From JAJPHW01 sp963771505 (GTDB taxonomy: Bacteria; Acidobacteriota; Terriglobia; Terriglobales; Acidobacteriaceae), in contig CAVYTO010000002.1 of assembly GCA_963771505.1 (NCBI GenBank), positions 62,001 through 126,000 on the forward strand: a stretch of DNA of 64,000 nt, written 5' to 3'. Positions 34,667-42,747 of this stretch are shown here, in pieces. The notes below the pieces were generated by a model. That model saw only the letters and a program-made list of their open reading frames with translations, was not told the DNA's origin and made no database searches. Every line of letters begins with the position of its first letter. The stretch's first letter is position 1. Made by a program: the position numbers and the translations under genes.

Positions 34667-35674
34667 ATGGCAAGTGTGGAAGTTCATCCGAAACCTGAGG
34701 AACGAGTGGAATACCGCGAACCTGAGCTGAACCTTCTGGTTCCAGCTTCGACCTTTCAGGAACCGCTGTGGCGCTCGCTGTTTCGCAACCTCGACGAATT
34801 CTTCTTCCCCAAGAAGTTGCCCCCTCTTGTTCTGACTTCGAAGCCGGTCCCAGTCAAAGATATCTGGGGCTTCTACGACTACAAGAAAAACGGTGTGCTG
34901 GGTTCGACACTCGCCCACATGTTGCTGGTTGCGGCCATCATCGGCCTGACGATTTTGGGCCACCGCGTGGTCAAGCAGATCGAAGCGCCGAAGCCAACGG
35001 TGGAATTGATCGACCCAACCGATATCGCTCTCAAGCCCTCGAAGCAGGTCGTGGGCGGTGGCGGCGGCGGCGGCGACCGCGACAAGGTTGCCGCCCCGAA
35101 GGGAAAAGTTCCCAAGACATCGATGGAGCAAATCACTCCTCCCGCGGTAGTGATTCGTAACGAGAAACCGAAGCTGGCAGTTACACCGACCGTAGTTGTA
35201 CCGCCTCAGATTAAGCTGGCCTCGAATATGCCAAATATCGGCGATCCGACTTCAGCCATGCCATCCATGGTCGCTTCAAACGGCACCGGATCGGGCGCGG
35301 GCATCGGATCGGGTGCGGGGGGCGGTGTTGGCGTGGGATCAGGCCCCGGTGTTGGCGCTGGCCACGGTGGCGGAATCGGCGGGGGCGTGTTTCGCGTAGG
35401 CGGCGGAGTTTCCGCTCCTCGCGTTCTTCTGCAACCTGAACCAGAGTATTCGGAAGAGGCGCGCAAAGCCAAATATCAAGGCGTTTGCGTGCTGTATCTC
35501 GAAGTTGGACCCGATGGTCGTCCGCGCAACATTCGTGTGGAACGCAGCTTAGGCCTGGGTCTTGACGAGAAAGCTATCGAAGCAGTCAAGAAGTGGACGT
35601 TCGACCCTGCCACCAAAGATGGCAAGCCCGTCACTGTGGCGATCAACGTGGAAGTCAGCTTCCGGCTGTATTAA
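34667..35674 (+). CDS. tonB: TonB-type energy transducer with glycine-rich linker
   Basis: 335 residues. A cytoplasmic N-terminal region of about 75 residues (ending VKDIWGFYDYKKNG) precedes one membrane helix (LAHMLLVAAIIGLTILGH). A periplasmic linker follows with a Gly run (VVGGGGGGGDRDK) and a second Gly/Ser tract near residues 205-250. The TonB C-terminal domain ends the protein: PEPEYSEEARKAKYQGVCVL, LEVGPDGRPRNIRVERSLGL, AVKKWTFDPATKDGKPV. It couples inner-membrane energy to outer-membrane receptors. The long cytoplasmic part is an acidobacterial style. ATG 34667 has GGTGAG 8 bases upstream; GTG 34658 is possible. No exbB/exbD is visible. A strong hairpin follows. Confidence 0.9.
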   Translation: MASVEVHPKPEERVEYREPELNLLVPASTFQEPLWRSLFRNLDEFFFPKKLPPLVLTSKPVPVKDIWGFYDYKKNGVLGSTLAHMLLVAAIIGLTILGHRVVKQIEAPKPTVELIDPTDIALKPSKQVVGGGGGGGDRDKVAAPKGKVPKTSMEQITPPAVVIRNEKPKLAVTPTVVVPPQIKLASNMPNIGDPTSAMPSMVASNGTGSGAGIGSGAGGGVGVGSGPGVGAGHGGGIGGGVFRVGGGVSAPRVLLQPEPEYSEEARKAKYQGVCVLYLEVGPDGRPRNIRVERSLGLGLDEKAIEAVKKWTFDPATKDGKPVTVAINVEVSFRLY

Positions 35675-35694
35675 AGTTTGAAGAGTTAGCAGCA

Positions 35695-35726
35695 AGAGAC
35701 GGTCGCGAGAAATCGCGACCGTCTCT
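35695..35726 (+). terminator. Perfect hairpin after tonB
   Basis: A 14-base perfect stem (agagacggtcgcga, 35695-35708; tcgcgaccgtctct, 35713-35726) is closed by a GAAA tetraloop, 20 bases after the tonB stop. There is no long T run, but the stem is very stable. A sister hairpin of closely similar sequence lies at 35937-35956. Confidence 0.8.
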
Positions 35727-35759
35727 AGTCTTTGTACCCTTTGCCTGTCTTGCGACGGT

Positions 35760-35930
35760 CATCGCCGTGCTGGGTGGCGACTACTCCGACGTTATCGTGC
35801 TTAGCGGGCTGGGCAATGGACATTTCGCTCCGCCGCTTGATCTGGTTCCGGAGGCGACAAGCCATCGCGCGTCGGGTTTGGTGGGCAACGGCGCGTTACC
35901 GGATATTTTAACCGCATTCCTAAGCTTTGG
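35760..35930 (+). pseudogene. Fragment resembling FG-GAP/VCBS repeats
   Basis: One frame reads DVIVLSGLGNGHFAPPLDLV and about 20 residues later LVGNGALPDILTAF. The spacing and the GNGHF and LPDIL elements look like two degenerate FG-GAP/VCBS beta-propeller repeats of a surface protein. There is no start codon of its own and no continuation, so it is at best a relic, boxed between two similar hairpins. It could also be coincidence. Confidence 0.35.
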
Positions 35931-35936
35931 ACACCG

Positions 35937-35966
35937 GGCCGCGAGAGATCGCGGCCTTTTGCTTTT
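35937..35966 (+). terminator. Intrinsic terminator on plus strand
   Basis: The stem ggccgcga (35937-35944) and tcgcggcc (35949-35956) with a GAGA tetraloop is followed by TTTTGCTTTT, a classical plus-strand terminator. It faces the end of the GNAT gene on the other strand, for which the tract is on the wrong side, so it appears to belong to a plus-strand transcript coming from the tonB side. Confidence 0.75.
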
Positions 35967-35969
35967 GGT

Positions 35970-36647
35970 TCACTCTGCCAGCGCGACCACCAGCAAATGC
36001 AGCATGGCATTCTGCTTGAATCCCAGCCGCTGGTATAGTTCAATCGCTCGCGTATTGTCATGCCGCGAATGCAGAATCGGCATGTCTCCGCGATCCAGCA
36101 TGCGACGGATGATCGTCGTCATTAACGATCCCGCATAGCCGTGGCCGAGGTGATCCGGATGAGTGCACACTGCGCTAATCTCCGCATAACCCGGAATGCG
36201 CAGGCGCTCGCCCGCCATCGACGCCAGTTGTCCATTCACGCGAACGCCGATGTATCCGCCAAGCTCAATGGTTCGCTGCTCGAACGGTCCCGGTTCGGTC
36301 AGCCTCGCCAGCGCAATCATTTCCTTCACATCGCCGGGGCCCAGAACAATGTGTTCATGCCTCGCCTTCGCAGGCCTGCTGCCGTCATGCAGCATTTGCA
36401 GCAGCGGGATCGACCTTAACACCTTGAAGTCCGCCGGTGGGATAACTTCATGATGCAGAAAAAACGCCACTGGCTGCTTTGGCCCCAGCAGCGTTTTCAT
36501 CGCGGTCAGACCTTCCTCAGCGCTGCCTTGAAATCCTCCCAGCGGACCGACCGCAGGCATCATCCGGCGCGCAGGGCCGCTTACTTCCGCGAAGTGGGAG
36601 AGCGAAGTATTCAGCGCGTTCCAGGTAATATTTTCGAGCGGATTCAT
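35970..36647 (-). CDS. GNAT-family acetyltransferase (FR47-like)
   Basis: 225 residues. The C-terminal half has the GNAT acetyl-CoA fold: IGVRVNGQLASMAGERLRIP, YAEISAVCTHPDHLGHGYAG (motif A; pyrophosphate-binding loop DHLGHGYAG), SLMTTIIRRMLDRGDMPILH and NTRAIELYQRLGF. The N-terminal half (FLHHEVIPPADFKVLRSIPL) is a diverged GNAT half, as in FR47-like enzymes. The substrate is unknown. It lies 78 bases downstream of murI on the same strand. Confidence 0.85.
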   Translation of the reverse strand: MNPLENITWNALNTSLSHFAEVSGPARRMMPAVGPLGGFQGSAEEGLTAMKTLLGPKQPVAFFLHHEVIPPADFKVLRSIPLLQMLHDGSRPAKARHEHIVLGPGDVKEMIALARLTEPGPFEQRTIELGGYIGVRVNGQLASMAGERLRIPGYAEISAVCTHPDHLGHGYAGSLMTTIIRRMLDRGDMPILHSRHDNTRAIELYQRLGFKQNAMLHLLVVALAE

Positions 36648-36725
36648 AGCCTGTCAGTAGATGAGCAATCAAGCTAAACGGATGCGGGAAACGCAAATCG
36701 ACCGTATCTAGCGAGCCCGGCGCAG

Positions 36726-37538
36726 CTATCCCTTCAAATCGACCAACTCAACCATTTCGATGTCGCGGCCCAAAAAGTGGCCTCCCAGACGTTTGAACTT
36801 CTCGGGCGAATCGGTGGCGAAAAACTTCATCCGGCTGGGATGAAGCGGATGCCCAGCTGCAATGTACGGATGAGTCTGCATATCCGACGCCACGACGCGC
36901 GCGGTCGACTCAGCAGAATCCACAATGGTGACGTGCAGCGGCGCCACGCGGCGCAACAACGACGCAATCAGCGGATAGTGCGTGCAGCCCAGCAGCAACG
37001 TGTCTGCCGTTTGGAATGCCCCGGAGAAAGCCTGGTCCAAATAGATTCTCGCGACTTGCTCGGTGACCGCGTGATCGATCCAGCCTTCTTCAACCAACGG
37101 AACCAGCAGCGGACAGGCGGTTTCGTGCGCGTCCATGCCATGGCTTTCGAGCGCCTTCAAGTAGGCGTGGCTGTTGACCGTAGCTTCTGTCGCAAGCACG
37201 ACCACGGTTTCGTTCTCGCTTGCAGCCGCAGCAGCTTGCGCTCCCGGTTCCACCACGCCAACTACAGGGATGCGCGTCGCCGCCCTGATCTGGTCAAAAG
37301 CCAGTGCAGTCGCGGTGTTGCAGGCAATCACCAGCATGTGAGCGCCTTTGCGCTCGAGAAAATGCGCAGCCTCGATCGCATACTTCGCAACCGTATCGGC
37401 GGATTTCGAGCCATAAGGCAGCCGCGCCGTGTCGCCGAAGTAGAGATAGTCCGCCGCCGGAACCAGTTCAAGCAGGGACTTCAAAACCGTCAGTCCGCCA
37501 AATCCCGAATCAAAAACCCCAATGCAAGGTGAAGGCAT
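36726..37538 (-). CDS. murI: Glutamate racemase
   Basis: Cofactor-independent racemase supplying D-glutamate for peptidoglycan; 270 residues. Both catalytic cysteines are present, in LVIACNTATALAFDQIRA and LLLGCTHYPLIASLL. Other motifs are IGVFDSGFGGLTVLKSL, YFGDTARLPYGSKSADTV, VVGVVEPGAQAAA and VDSAESTARVV. The 185 bases upstream (37539-37723) hold no gene. Confidence 0.96.
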   Translation of the reverse strand: MPSPCIGVFDSGFGGLTVLKSLLELVPAADYLYFGDTARLPYGSKSADTVAKYAIEAAHFLERKGAHMLVIACNTATALAFDQIRAATRIPVVGVVEPGAQAAAAASENETVVVLATEATVNSHAYLKALESHGMDAHETACPLLVPLVEEGWIDHAVTEQVARIYLDQAFSGAFQTADTLLLGCTHYPLIASLLRRVAPLHVTIVDSAESTARVVASDMQTHPYIAAGHPLHPSRMKFFATDSPEKFKRLGGHFLGRDIEMVELVDLKG

Positions 37539-37723
37539 GAAGCATAAATACTAACGCAGAGAGGGATGTGACAAATCCTCTGCAAGCGGGACGCCCGTGA
37601 AGTGTTCCTTCACAATCTCGCGACTAGCGCGATGCCATCTGCACTTGTGCAGGAATTGGCCAGGGAACGAAGCGATATGCGCTGGCAATGAAGTAAAACA
37701 ACTACAAATTAAGAGCCTAACGG

Positions 37724-38944
37724 TTATCTCTCGATGCTGCCAACTGCTTTAGTCGCAGTCATATCAGAGTGCACAGGGCAGCAAGGCCCCGGCGGAATGG
37801 CCGCCCCGTGAGGGCAGGTCCTCGGATGACCAAGGAAAGTGCAGATTTTGTCGGTGGCTTCGGGCGAGAGGATGTGTTCGAACTTGCAGGCTTGCTGTTC
37901 GATTTCGCTTTCACTGTCCATGGCGAGGCTGTCGGTGAAAAGGCGTTCCGCAAGGCGATGACGGCGGATGATGCTCACGGCGCGTTCGCGTCCGCGATCG
38001 GTAAGTTCGACGATAAGGCTTCCGTCGCCGATTGACGAGGCCGTCGGCTTGAGCGCGTCGTGACAGGGATTGACGAACGGTTTGTGATGATGCGGCTCGG
38101 GCGGGTGCGGTTCGGATGTGACCAGGCCCAGCGCGACCATTTTCTCAATCGCAATGCTTACAGGCAGGGCGCCGTGAACTTCCATGTGCTCAAGTTCGGC
38201 AATTTGATTATTTTCCGCAAGCGCCCACAATTCTTCGAGCACTTCGTCGATCTGCTCGTCGTCAGCCATGGAGAAAACCTCGCTGGCGGCGATCTTTCCG
38301 TGGTGCAGTTCGATGCGGCGGTCAGCCAGGCGCGCTACGACTGGGTCGTGCGTGACCATGACGATTGTGCGGCCCTGCTGATGCAGTTGGCGCAGCAAGC
38401 GCAAGACAATTTCTTCGTTGACTGCGTCGAGGTTCCCAGTGGGCTCATCCGCCAAAATAATTTTCGGATCGTTGATCAGCGCGCGCGCGATGCACACGCG
38501 TTGCTGTTCGCCTCCGGATAACTGCGAAGGCGTGTGGTGCGCACGCTCTTTTAGTCCAACACGATCCAGCGCATCGAGAGCCTCTTGTTCGTCCGTCATG
38601 CTGTGGAAATATTGCGCAAGCATAACGTTCTCGACCGCATTGAGATAGGGAATGAGATGAAAGTGCTGGAAGATGAATCCGATGGTTTCGGCGCGGACGC
38701 GATTCAGTTCGCGGTTGGAGATCTTCGCAACGTCGTGATTGTTGAGCCAGATTTCTCCCGTGGTCGGGCGGTCGAGGCAGCCAATGAGGTTGACCAGTGT
38801 TGACTTGCCGGATCCCGATGGGCCCATGACGGCAATCCATTCGCCGGAAGAAACTTCGAGCGAAAAGTCGTCCAGCGCGCGAATCGCCCCCGCCACGTCT
38901 GTGCGCGCCGGATAGGTACGGCTGACATGTTTGAGCCTGATCAC
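37724..38944 (-). CDS. MacB-type ABC ATPase fused to a DtxR-like metal-sensor domain
   Basis: 406 residues and two modules. Residues 1-225 are a LolD/MacB-type ATPase: Walker A GPSGSGKST (41-49), Q-loop FQHFHLIPYL, signature LSGGEQQRV (142-150), Walker B ILADEPTGNLD, switch His in VMVTHDP. Residues about 230-385 match a DtxR/IdeR regulator: a winged helix (EELWALAENN, PVSIAIEKMVALGLVTSE, VELTDRGRERA) then the metal-binding dimer domain RRHRLAERL and ACKFEHILS, ending LGHPRTCPHGAAIP. DtxR metal ligands His79, Glu83, Cys102, Glu105 and His106 correspond to H329, E333, C353, E356 and H357; the His98 position is Glu. A histidine-rich insert (PHPPEPHHHKP) sits in the wing. Last gene of the FTR1 operon, one base after the permease. 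Metal gating of the pump is inferred. Confidence 0.88.
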   Translation of the reverse strand: MIRLKHVSRTYPARTDVAGAIRALDDFSLEVSSGEWIAVMGPSGSGKSTLVNLIGCLDRPTTGEIWLNNHDVAKISNRELNRVRAETIGFIFQHFHLIPYLNAVENVMLAQYFHSMTDEQEALDALDRVGLKERAHHTPSQLSGGEQQRVCIARALINDPKIILADEPTGNLDAVNEEIVLRLLRQLHQQGRTIVMVTHDPVVARLADRRIELHHGKIAASEVFSMADDEQIDEVLEELWALAENNQIAELEHMEVHGALPVSIAIEKMVALGLVTSEPHPPEPHHHKPFVNPCHDALKPTASSIGDGSLIVELTDRGRERAVSIIRRHRLAERLFTDSLAMDSESEIEQQACKFEHILSPEATDKICTFLGHPRTCPHGAAIPPGPCCPVHSDMTATKAVGSIER

Positions 38945-38945
38945 G

Positions 38946-40031
38946 CTATTCGCCCCTCAAGATGATAGCTGGCTGCACTCGGCGGAGCAAAGACAGCGGG
39001 ACAACCGACGACAGCAGGGCAACAGCGACGCTGCCTGCGCAGATGGATGGGAAGAGCGCGAAATGCGGCGACACAGGAGCATGGAAATTCGCCTGGCCGA
39101 TCCACATGGCGACGCCGACGCCGAGAAGAAAACCAAGTACGCTTCCTCCGATTCCGAGCGCCCCAGCTTCGGCGGCGAAAATCCAACCGACGAGTTGTTC
39201 GGAAGCGCCCAGCGCTTTCATGATCGCAAAGTCGGCTCGCCGGTCAATGACCCAGCCGATGAGCGTGGCAAGAACGCAAAGCGCCGCCGTGAGGATGATG
39301 AGGACCGCCGAAAGATAAAGTGTCGATCGCGTCTTGCCAAGCACGCTCGATTCGGCTTCCGTGATCTGGCGAATGGGCTTCACCTTCGCAGCAGGCAAAG
39401 CGGCGGAAATTTTCTGGACTAACGAAGACAACTCATTCGAATCGCCGGTTGCCGCAATTTCGATTGTCGAAACAGTGACACTGGTCCACGATGTGAAATC
39501 GGCGAGATTCATGTAAATTCGGCTGTCTTCGGACGCTCCCGTGTTGAGCACTCCCGCTTGATGCAGACGAATCGAGCGCCCGTGAAAAAGCAGATTGAAC
39601 CGGTTGCTTGATCCAATCGCAGAGAGGGCGCGGGTTCCGACAAGAGCGTCATTCGTCGCGTTCGGCCACGCGCTTACTTTCCACCAGCGGTTGACTAAAC
39701 GGGCGCGTTCGAGTTCCGTTCCGGCTACCACGACGGAGCGCCCATCAGTAGTTTGGGCGATGACAAATGCGAGCGGCACGGCCACGCCGCGTCCAGCGAG
39801 GGCAGATTCGACTTTAGGCAGCGCATCCGTAGGCAAAGATTGGCCTTCGTTGGATGTCACAACCATGTTCGCCCCGTAGTTGCGAAATTCTTTTTGTAGC
39901 TTCCCCTGCACGTCCAGATTCAGCGTCAGCATTGCCGTGGCGACCGCGGCGGCCACGGCAATGGATAGCAGCGCAATGAAGACGCGTCCGGGACGAAGAA
40001 TCGCTCCGCGGTAAAGCAGCCGCAAAAACAT
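38946..40031 (-). CDS. FtsX/MacB-type ABC permease (second of pair)
   Basis: 361 residues. One N-terminal helix (RVFIALLSIAVAAAVATAML) is followed by a large periplasmic domain (MacB_PCD-like; NYGANMVVTSNEGQSLPTD ... LVGTRALSAIG). Three C-terminal helices form the FtsX domain (LYLSAVLIILTAALCVLATL, DFAIMKALGASEQLVGWIFA, ICAGSVAVALLSSVVPLSLL). It pairs with the permease at 40079 and the ATPase at 37724. Such paired FtsX permeases accompany FTR1 and P19 in Campylobacter-type iron systems. Confidence 0.9.
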   Translation of the reverse strand: MFLRLLYRGAILRPGRVFIALLSIAVAAAVATAMLTLNLDVQGKLQKEFRNYGANMVVTSNEGQSLPTDALPKVESALAGRGVAVPLAFVIAQTTDGRSVVVAGTELERARLVNRWWKVSAWPNATNDALVGTRALSAIGSSNRFNLLFHGRSIRLHQAGVLNTGASEDSRIYMNLADFTSWTSVTVSTIEIAATGDSNELSSLVQKISAALPAAKVKPIRQITEAESSVLGKTRSTLYLSAVLIILTAALCVLATLIGWVIDRRADFAIMKALGASEQLVGWIFAAEAGALGIGGSVLGFLLGVGVAMWIGQANFHAPVSPHFALFPSICAGSVAVALLSSVVPLSLLRRVQPAIILRGE

Positions 40032-40078
40032 GGAAGAGTGGGGAACGCGCGCGCGCCGGCTTTCGATGGCTTGTGTGC

Positions 40079-41338
40079 TCAGGCCTCACCTCGCAGTGTG
40101 AGCGCGGGATCGAGATTGACCGCACGGCGAATGGCGGCGGCGCTGCCGGCAAAAGTTACCATGGCCGACGCGACCAGAATCACCGGCAGCAGCACCGGTT
40201 GAATAGTTATGGCAGACGCAAAGATCGCTTTGCCTATGGCACGAGCGAACAGCGCTCCGATTGCGAACCCGGCTAAGCCGCCGATGATGGCCAGCATCGC
40301 CGACTCGGCAAAGAAGATGGCCGCGACGGAAACTTTACGCGCACCTAGGGCGCGCATCAATCCAACTTCTACCCGCCGCTCAAAGATTGCAGCAGCCATG
40401 GCTGCTGATACCGCTAGCGTGCTCGCGAAAAGCGCGGCCAGCGTAATCAGCAGCATCAGGCCTTTGATTCGAGATAGAACCACACCTTCGTTTTGCGCGA
40501 CCTGGCGAATCTGCTCCGCGTGGGAATGCGGGATCGCTTCCTGCAATTGAAACGCGATTGATGCCGCATACGGCGAACAGTACCAGCGATCGTAATCGGC
40601 TGGGCCGAGCGAGCGCGGATCGCGCCGGGCGAACGCGTCTTCGGGCTTGGTGACGGCGCTGACGTAGAGGCTGCGTACCGCTCCGGGCTTCTTGATGATT
40701 GCTTGCGCGAGATGCAGCGGGGCAACAACTTCGTTATCTTCCTGTCCGCCGGTGTTAAGGATTCCAGCGATCGGAAAAGACGAGCCGTCGATTTGGATTT
40801 CATCTCCTGCATACTTCGCCAGAGTAACGGCAAGCGTTTGGCCGATTAGCAATTCGTTCGATTCATCGTCCGGCCATTTGCCATCGACTCGCCACCACGG
40901 ATGTGTGGTGCGGACTCCAGTGGCGAATTGCTCTTTTCCGAAAGCGAGGTTTTTCGCGAAGTACGTTCCTAATACAGTTGTCGACCGACCGTTTCCGTCG
41001 AGCGAAGCAACCACGGGTAGCATGGGAGAAAAGCCCACTACATTGTTGCGCCAGAACATTCCCTTGATCTTTGGAAGGTCGGCTTCGTTGAGGTACGCGC
41101 CGTCGCTCGGCGGTTTCAGGTTGACGCCGTCGATTTGCAGGTCAAGCGTATCGTCTTGCGGAGTGACCAGAATGTTCGCGCCATAGCTGCGCAGTTCGCG
41201 GCTGATTTTGTCTCCAATGCCAGTGGCGACGGCGAGCATGGATGTGGCGACGCCGACGCCCAGGGTAATCGAGAACGCAGCCAGCAGCTTGCGCCGCGTC
41301 TGCCGCCGGAAAGATTCGTAAACCAGCCGGGAAAACAT
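40079..41338 (-). CDS. FtsX/MacB-type ABC permease (first of pair)
   Basis: 419 residues from ATG 41338, chosen because it starts two bases after the FTR1 stop; an upstream in-frame start would reach into that gene. Layout is FSITLGVGVATSMLAVATGI as first helix, a periplasmic domain (SYGANILVTPQDDTLDLQID, WWRVDGKWP, IAGILNTGGQEDNEVV) and three helices (GLMLLITLAALFASTLAVSA, RVEVGLMRALGARKVSVAAI, VLLPVILVASAMVTFAG). SYGANILVTPQ is shared with its partner (NYGANMVVTSN), showing the two are paralogues. Confidence 0.9.
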   Translation of the reverse strand: MFSRLVYESFRRQTRRKLLAAFSITLGVGVATSMLAVATGIGDKISRELRSYGANILVTPQDDTLDLQIDGVNLKPPSDGAYLNEADLPKIKGMFWRNNVVGFSPMLPVVASLDGNGRSTTVLGTYFAKNLAFGKEQFATGVRTTHPWWRVDGKWPDDESNELLIGQTLAVTLAKYAGDEIQIDGSSFPIAGILNTGGQEDNEVVAPLHLAQAIIKKPGAVRSLYVSAVTKPEDAFARRDPRSLGPADYDRWYCSPYAASIAFQLQEAIPHSHAEQIRQVAQNEGVVLSRIKGLMLLITLAALFASTLAVSAAMAAAIFERRVEVGLMRALGARKVSVAAIFFAESAMLAIIGGLAGFAIGALFARAIGKAIFASAITIQPVLLPVILVASAMVTFAGSAAAIRRAVNLDPALTLRGEA

Positions 41339-41340
41339 GA

Positions 41341-42588
41341 TTATTGCTGAAAGAGCTTGCTCTTGGCGGCGATGTCCGATTCGCGGATGACCACCATGCC
41401 CGCCGACTGCTCCGCTTGTATGGGGACGGGATTGCACCCGCCGGGCTGCCCTACGGATTGCGCATTAATCGGCGCAGCGCAATTCTTACAGACTAGGCCG
41501 TTTGCGCCCTTGTAAAAGCCAACGGAACCACAAATTTCGCATGCGTCGAATACGGTTGCGACTTTTCCGTCCGGCCGCTGGTATAGCAGGAAGCGCACAT
41601 CCACGCCGTTCTCTTTGGCGAAATAGCGGTGCAAGTCTCCGTCTGAAACCTGCGAGAGAGGAATGGTTGCCTGTCCGTTGACGAAGCTTATCTCGGTGGC
41701 GGGCGACACCGCGCTCACACTCTTGGCGTAGATGAACTGTGCTGTCACCAGGAAGATGAAGACAAACGAACTCGCATAGACCGATGCCATCCAGAGTTGT
41801 TCGCGGCGCGCGGAAGAGAGAATTTTGCGCCGTTCCGCGGGCGACTCCGGCAGCGGGCCCGGTTGACGTCGTTTGACCTCAAAAAGGATCATCAGAGCTG
41901 CAAGCGCCAGAATCGTCACGAAGAAGAACAAATCGTTGCGCACAATCGGACCGATCAGCGCCATCTCCCGCCTTGACGAGGGGAGAACGCCATTTTCCGA
42001 GAGTTCGTGCAAGCCTGAAATTACCAACTGGGCGGCCACAAAAAACAAGATTGCCGTGGTCACGCGGAAGAACTTTTGCAGGTTGATACGCACGCTGCCT
42101 TTGACGAACATCACGCCGAACGCGATCGCTACCAGCACGCCGGACAGTGTGCCTAAAAAGCTGTAAAGCTCGGAAGAATTGAGCGAGACCGCAGAAAGAA
42201 TCAGTACCGTCTCGACGCCTTCGCGCAGAATCATCAGGAACACAAAGAGGAAGAGCCCGAAGCTTGAGCTTTGGCTTGCCAGCGAACTGACTTTGCCTTC
42301 GATGTCGCCCTTCATCTTGCGCCCAGTCTTCATCATGAAGACGATCATGGTGACCACGAAAAACGCTGCGGCCAGCATGATCCAACCTTCGAAAATGTCT
42401 TCGTTGAAGTGGGTGCGGGAAATGGCGACGGCGACGCTAATGCTGCCAACGAAAGCGGCCGCAAGCGCAATGAAAACGGATTTGCGCAGGTCGCGGCGGC
42501 CGATCTTATTGAGATAGGCGAGCGTGATACCGACAATCAGGGCGGCTTCGACGCCTTCGCGCAGCGTGATTATGAAGGCTTGTAACAT
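41341..42588 (-). CDS. FTR1-family iron permease fused to a DUF2318-like Cys-rich domain
   Basis: 415 residues. The first about 260 residues form a seven-helix FTR1/EfeU iron permease with both metal motifs, LREGVEAALI (residues 9-18) and LREGVETVLI (121-130). After another helix near residue 280 (VYASSFVFIFLVTAQFIYA) a periplasmic domain follows with FDACEICGSVGFYKGANGLV, CKNCAAPIN and GGCNPVPI, the DUF2318-like Cys pairs. In Campylobacter FTR1/P19-type systems the Cys-rich domain is a separate protein; here it is fused and the P19 protein is missing. First gene of the operon, with two palindromes 42-77 bases upstream. Confidence 0.92.
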   Translation of the reverse strand: MLQAFIITLREGVEAALIVGITLAYLNKIGRRDLRKSVFIALAAAFVGSISVAVAISRTHFNEDIFEGWIMLAAAFFVVTMIVFMMKTGRKMKGDIEGKVSSLASQSSSFGLFLFVFLMILREGVETVLILSAVSLNSSELYSFLGTLSGVLVAIAFGVMFVKGSVRINLQKFFRVTTAILFFVAAQLVISGLHELSENGVLPSSRREMALIGPIVRNDLFFFVTILALAALMILFEVKRRQPGPLPESPAERRKILSSARREQLWMASVYASSFVFIFLVTAQFIYAKSVSAVSPATEISFVNGQATIPLSQVSDGDLHRYFAKENGVDVRFLLYQRPDGKVATVFDACEICGSVGFYKGANGLVCKNCAAPINAQSVGQPGGCNPVPIQAEQSAGMVVIRESDIAAKSKLFQQ

Positions 42589-42629
42589 TTAGACAATGAC
42601 TCTAGAGGCTGCCTGAGGGCAGACCATTT

Positions 42630-42650
42630 TGAAAATGAATTTCAATTTCA
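42630..42650 (-). promoter_or_regulatory. Fur-box-like palindrome upstream of the iron operon
   Basis: A 21-base AT-rich palindrome with 9 of 10 arm positions matching (arms tgaaaatgaa and ttcaatttca around a central t). It resembles a Fur or related metalloregulator box, 42 bases before the FTR1 start, where it would overlap the promoter. Iron repression of the operon is inferred from this. Confidence 0.65.
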
Positions 42651-42665
42651 ATATCCTTAGGATAT
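42651..42665 (-). promoter_or_regulatory. Second perfect palindrome abutting the Fur-like box
   Basis: ATATCCT-T-AGGATAT is a perfect 7-base inverted repeat around one base, directly adjoining the Fur-like palindrome. It could be half of a composite operator or the site of a second regulator, conceivably one of the DtxR type. Confidence 0.5.
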
Positions 42666-42747
42666 CTGGTGTAGACGAGGCGCGTCAATCAACGCTTGGC
42701 TCGTTTGGCGGTGAATTCCGCGAGGTTTTGACGACGCTCCGTTGCCG

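Noticed and set aside
37539..37723. Possible small gene between murI and the ABC-DtxR gene
   Set aside because: No open frame with a ribosome site or recognisable content.
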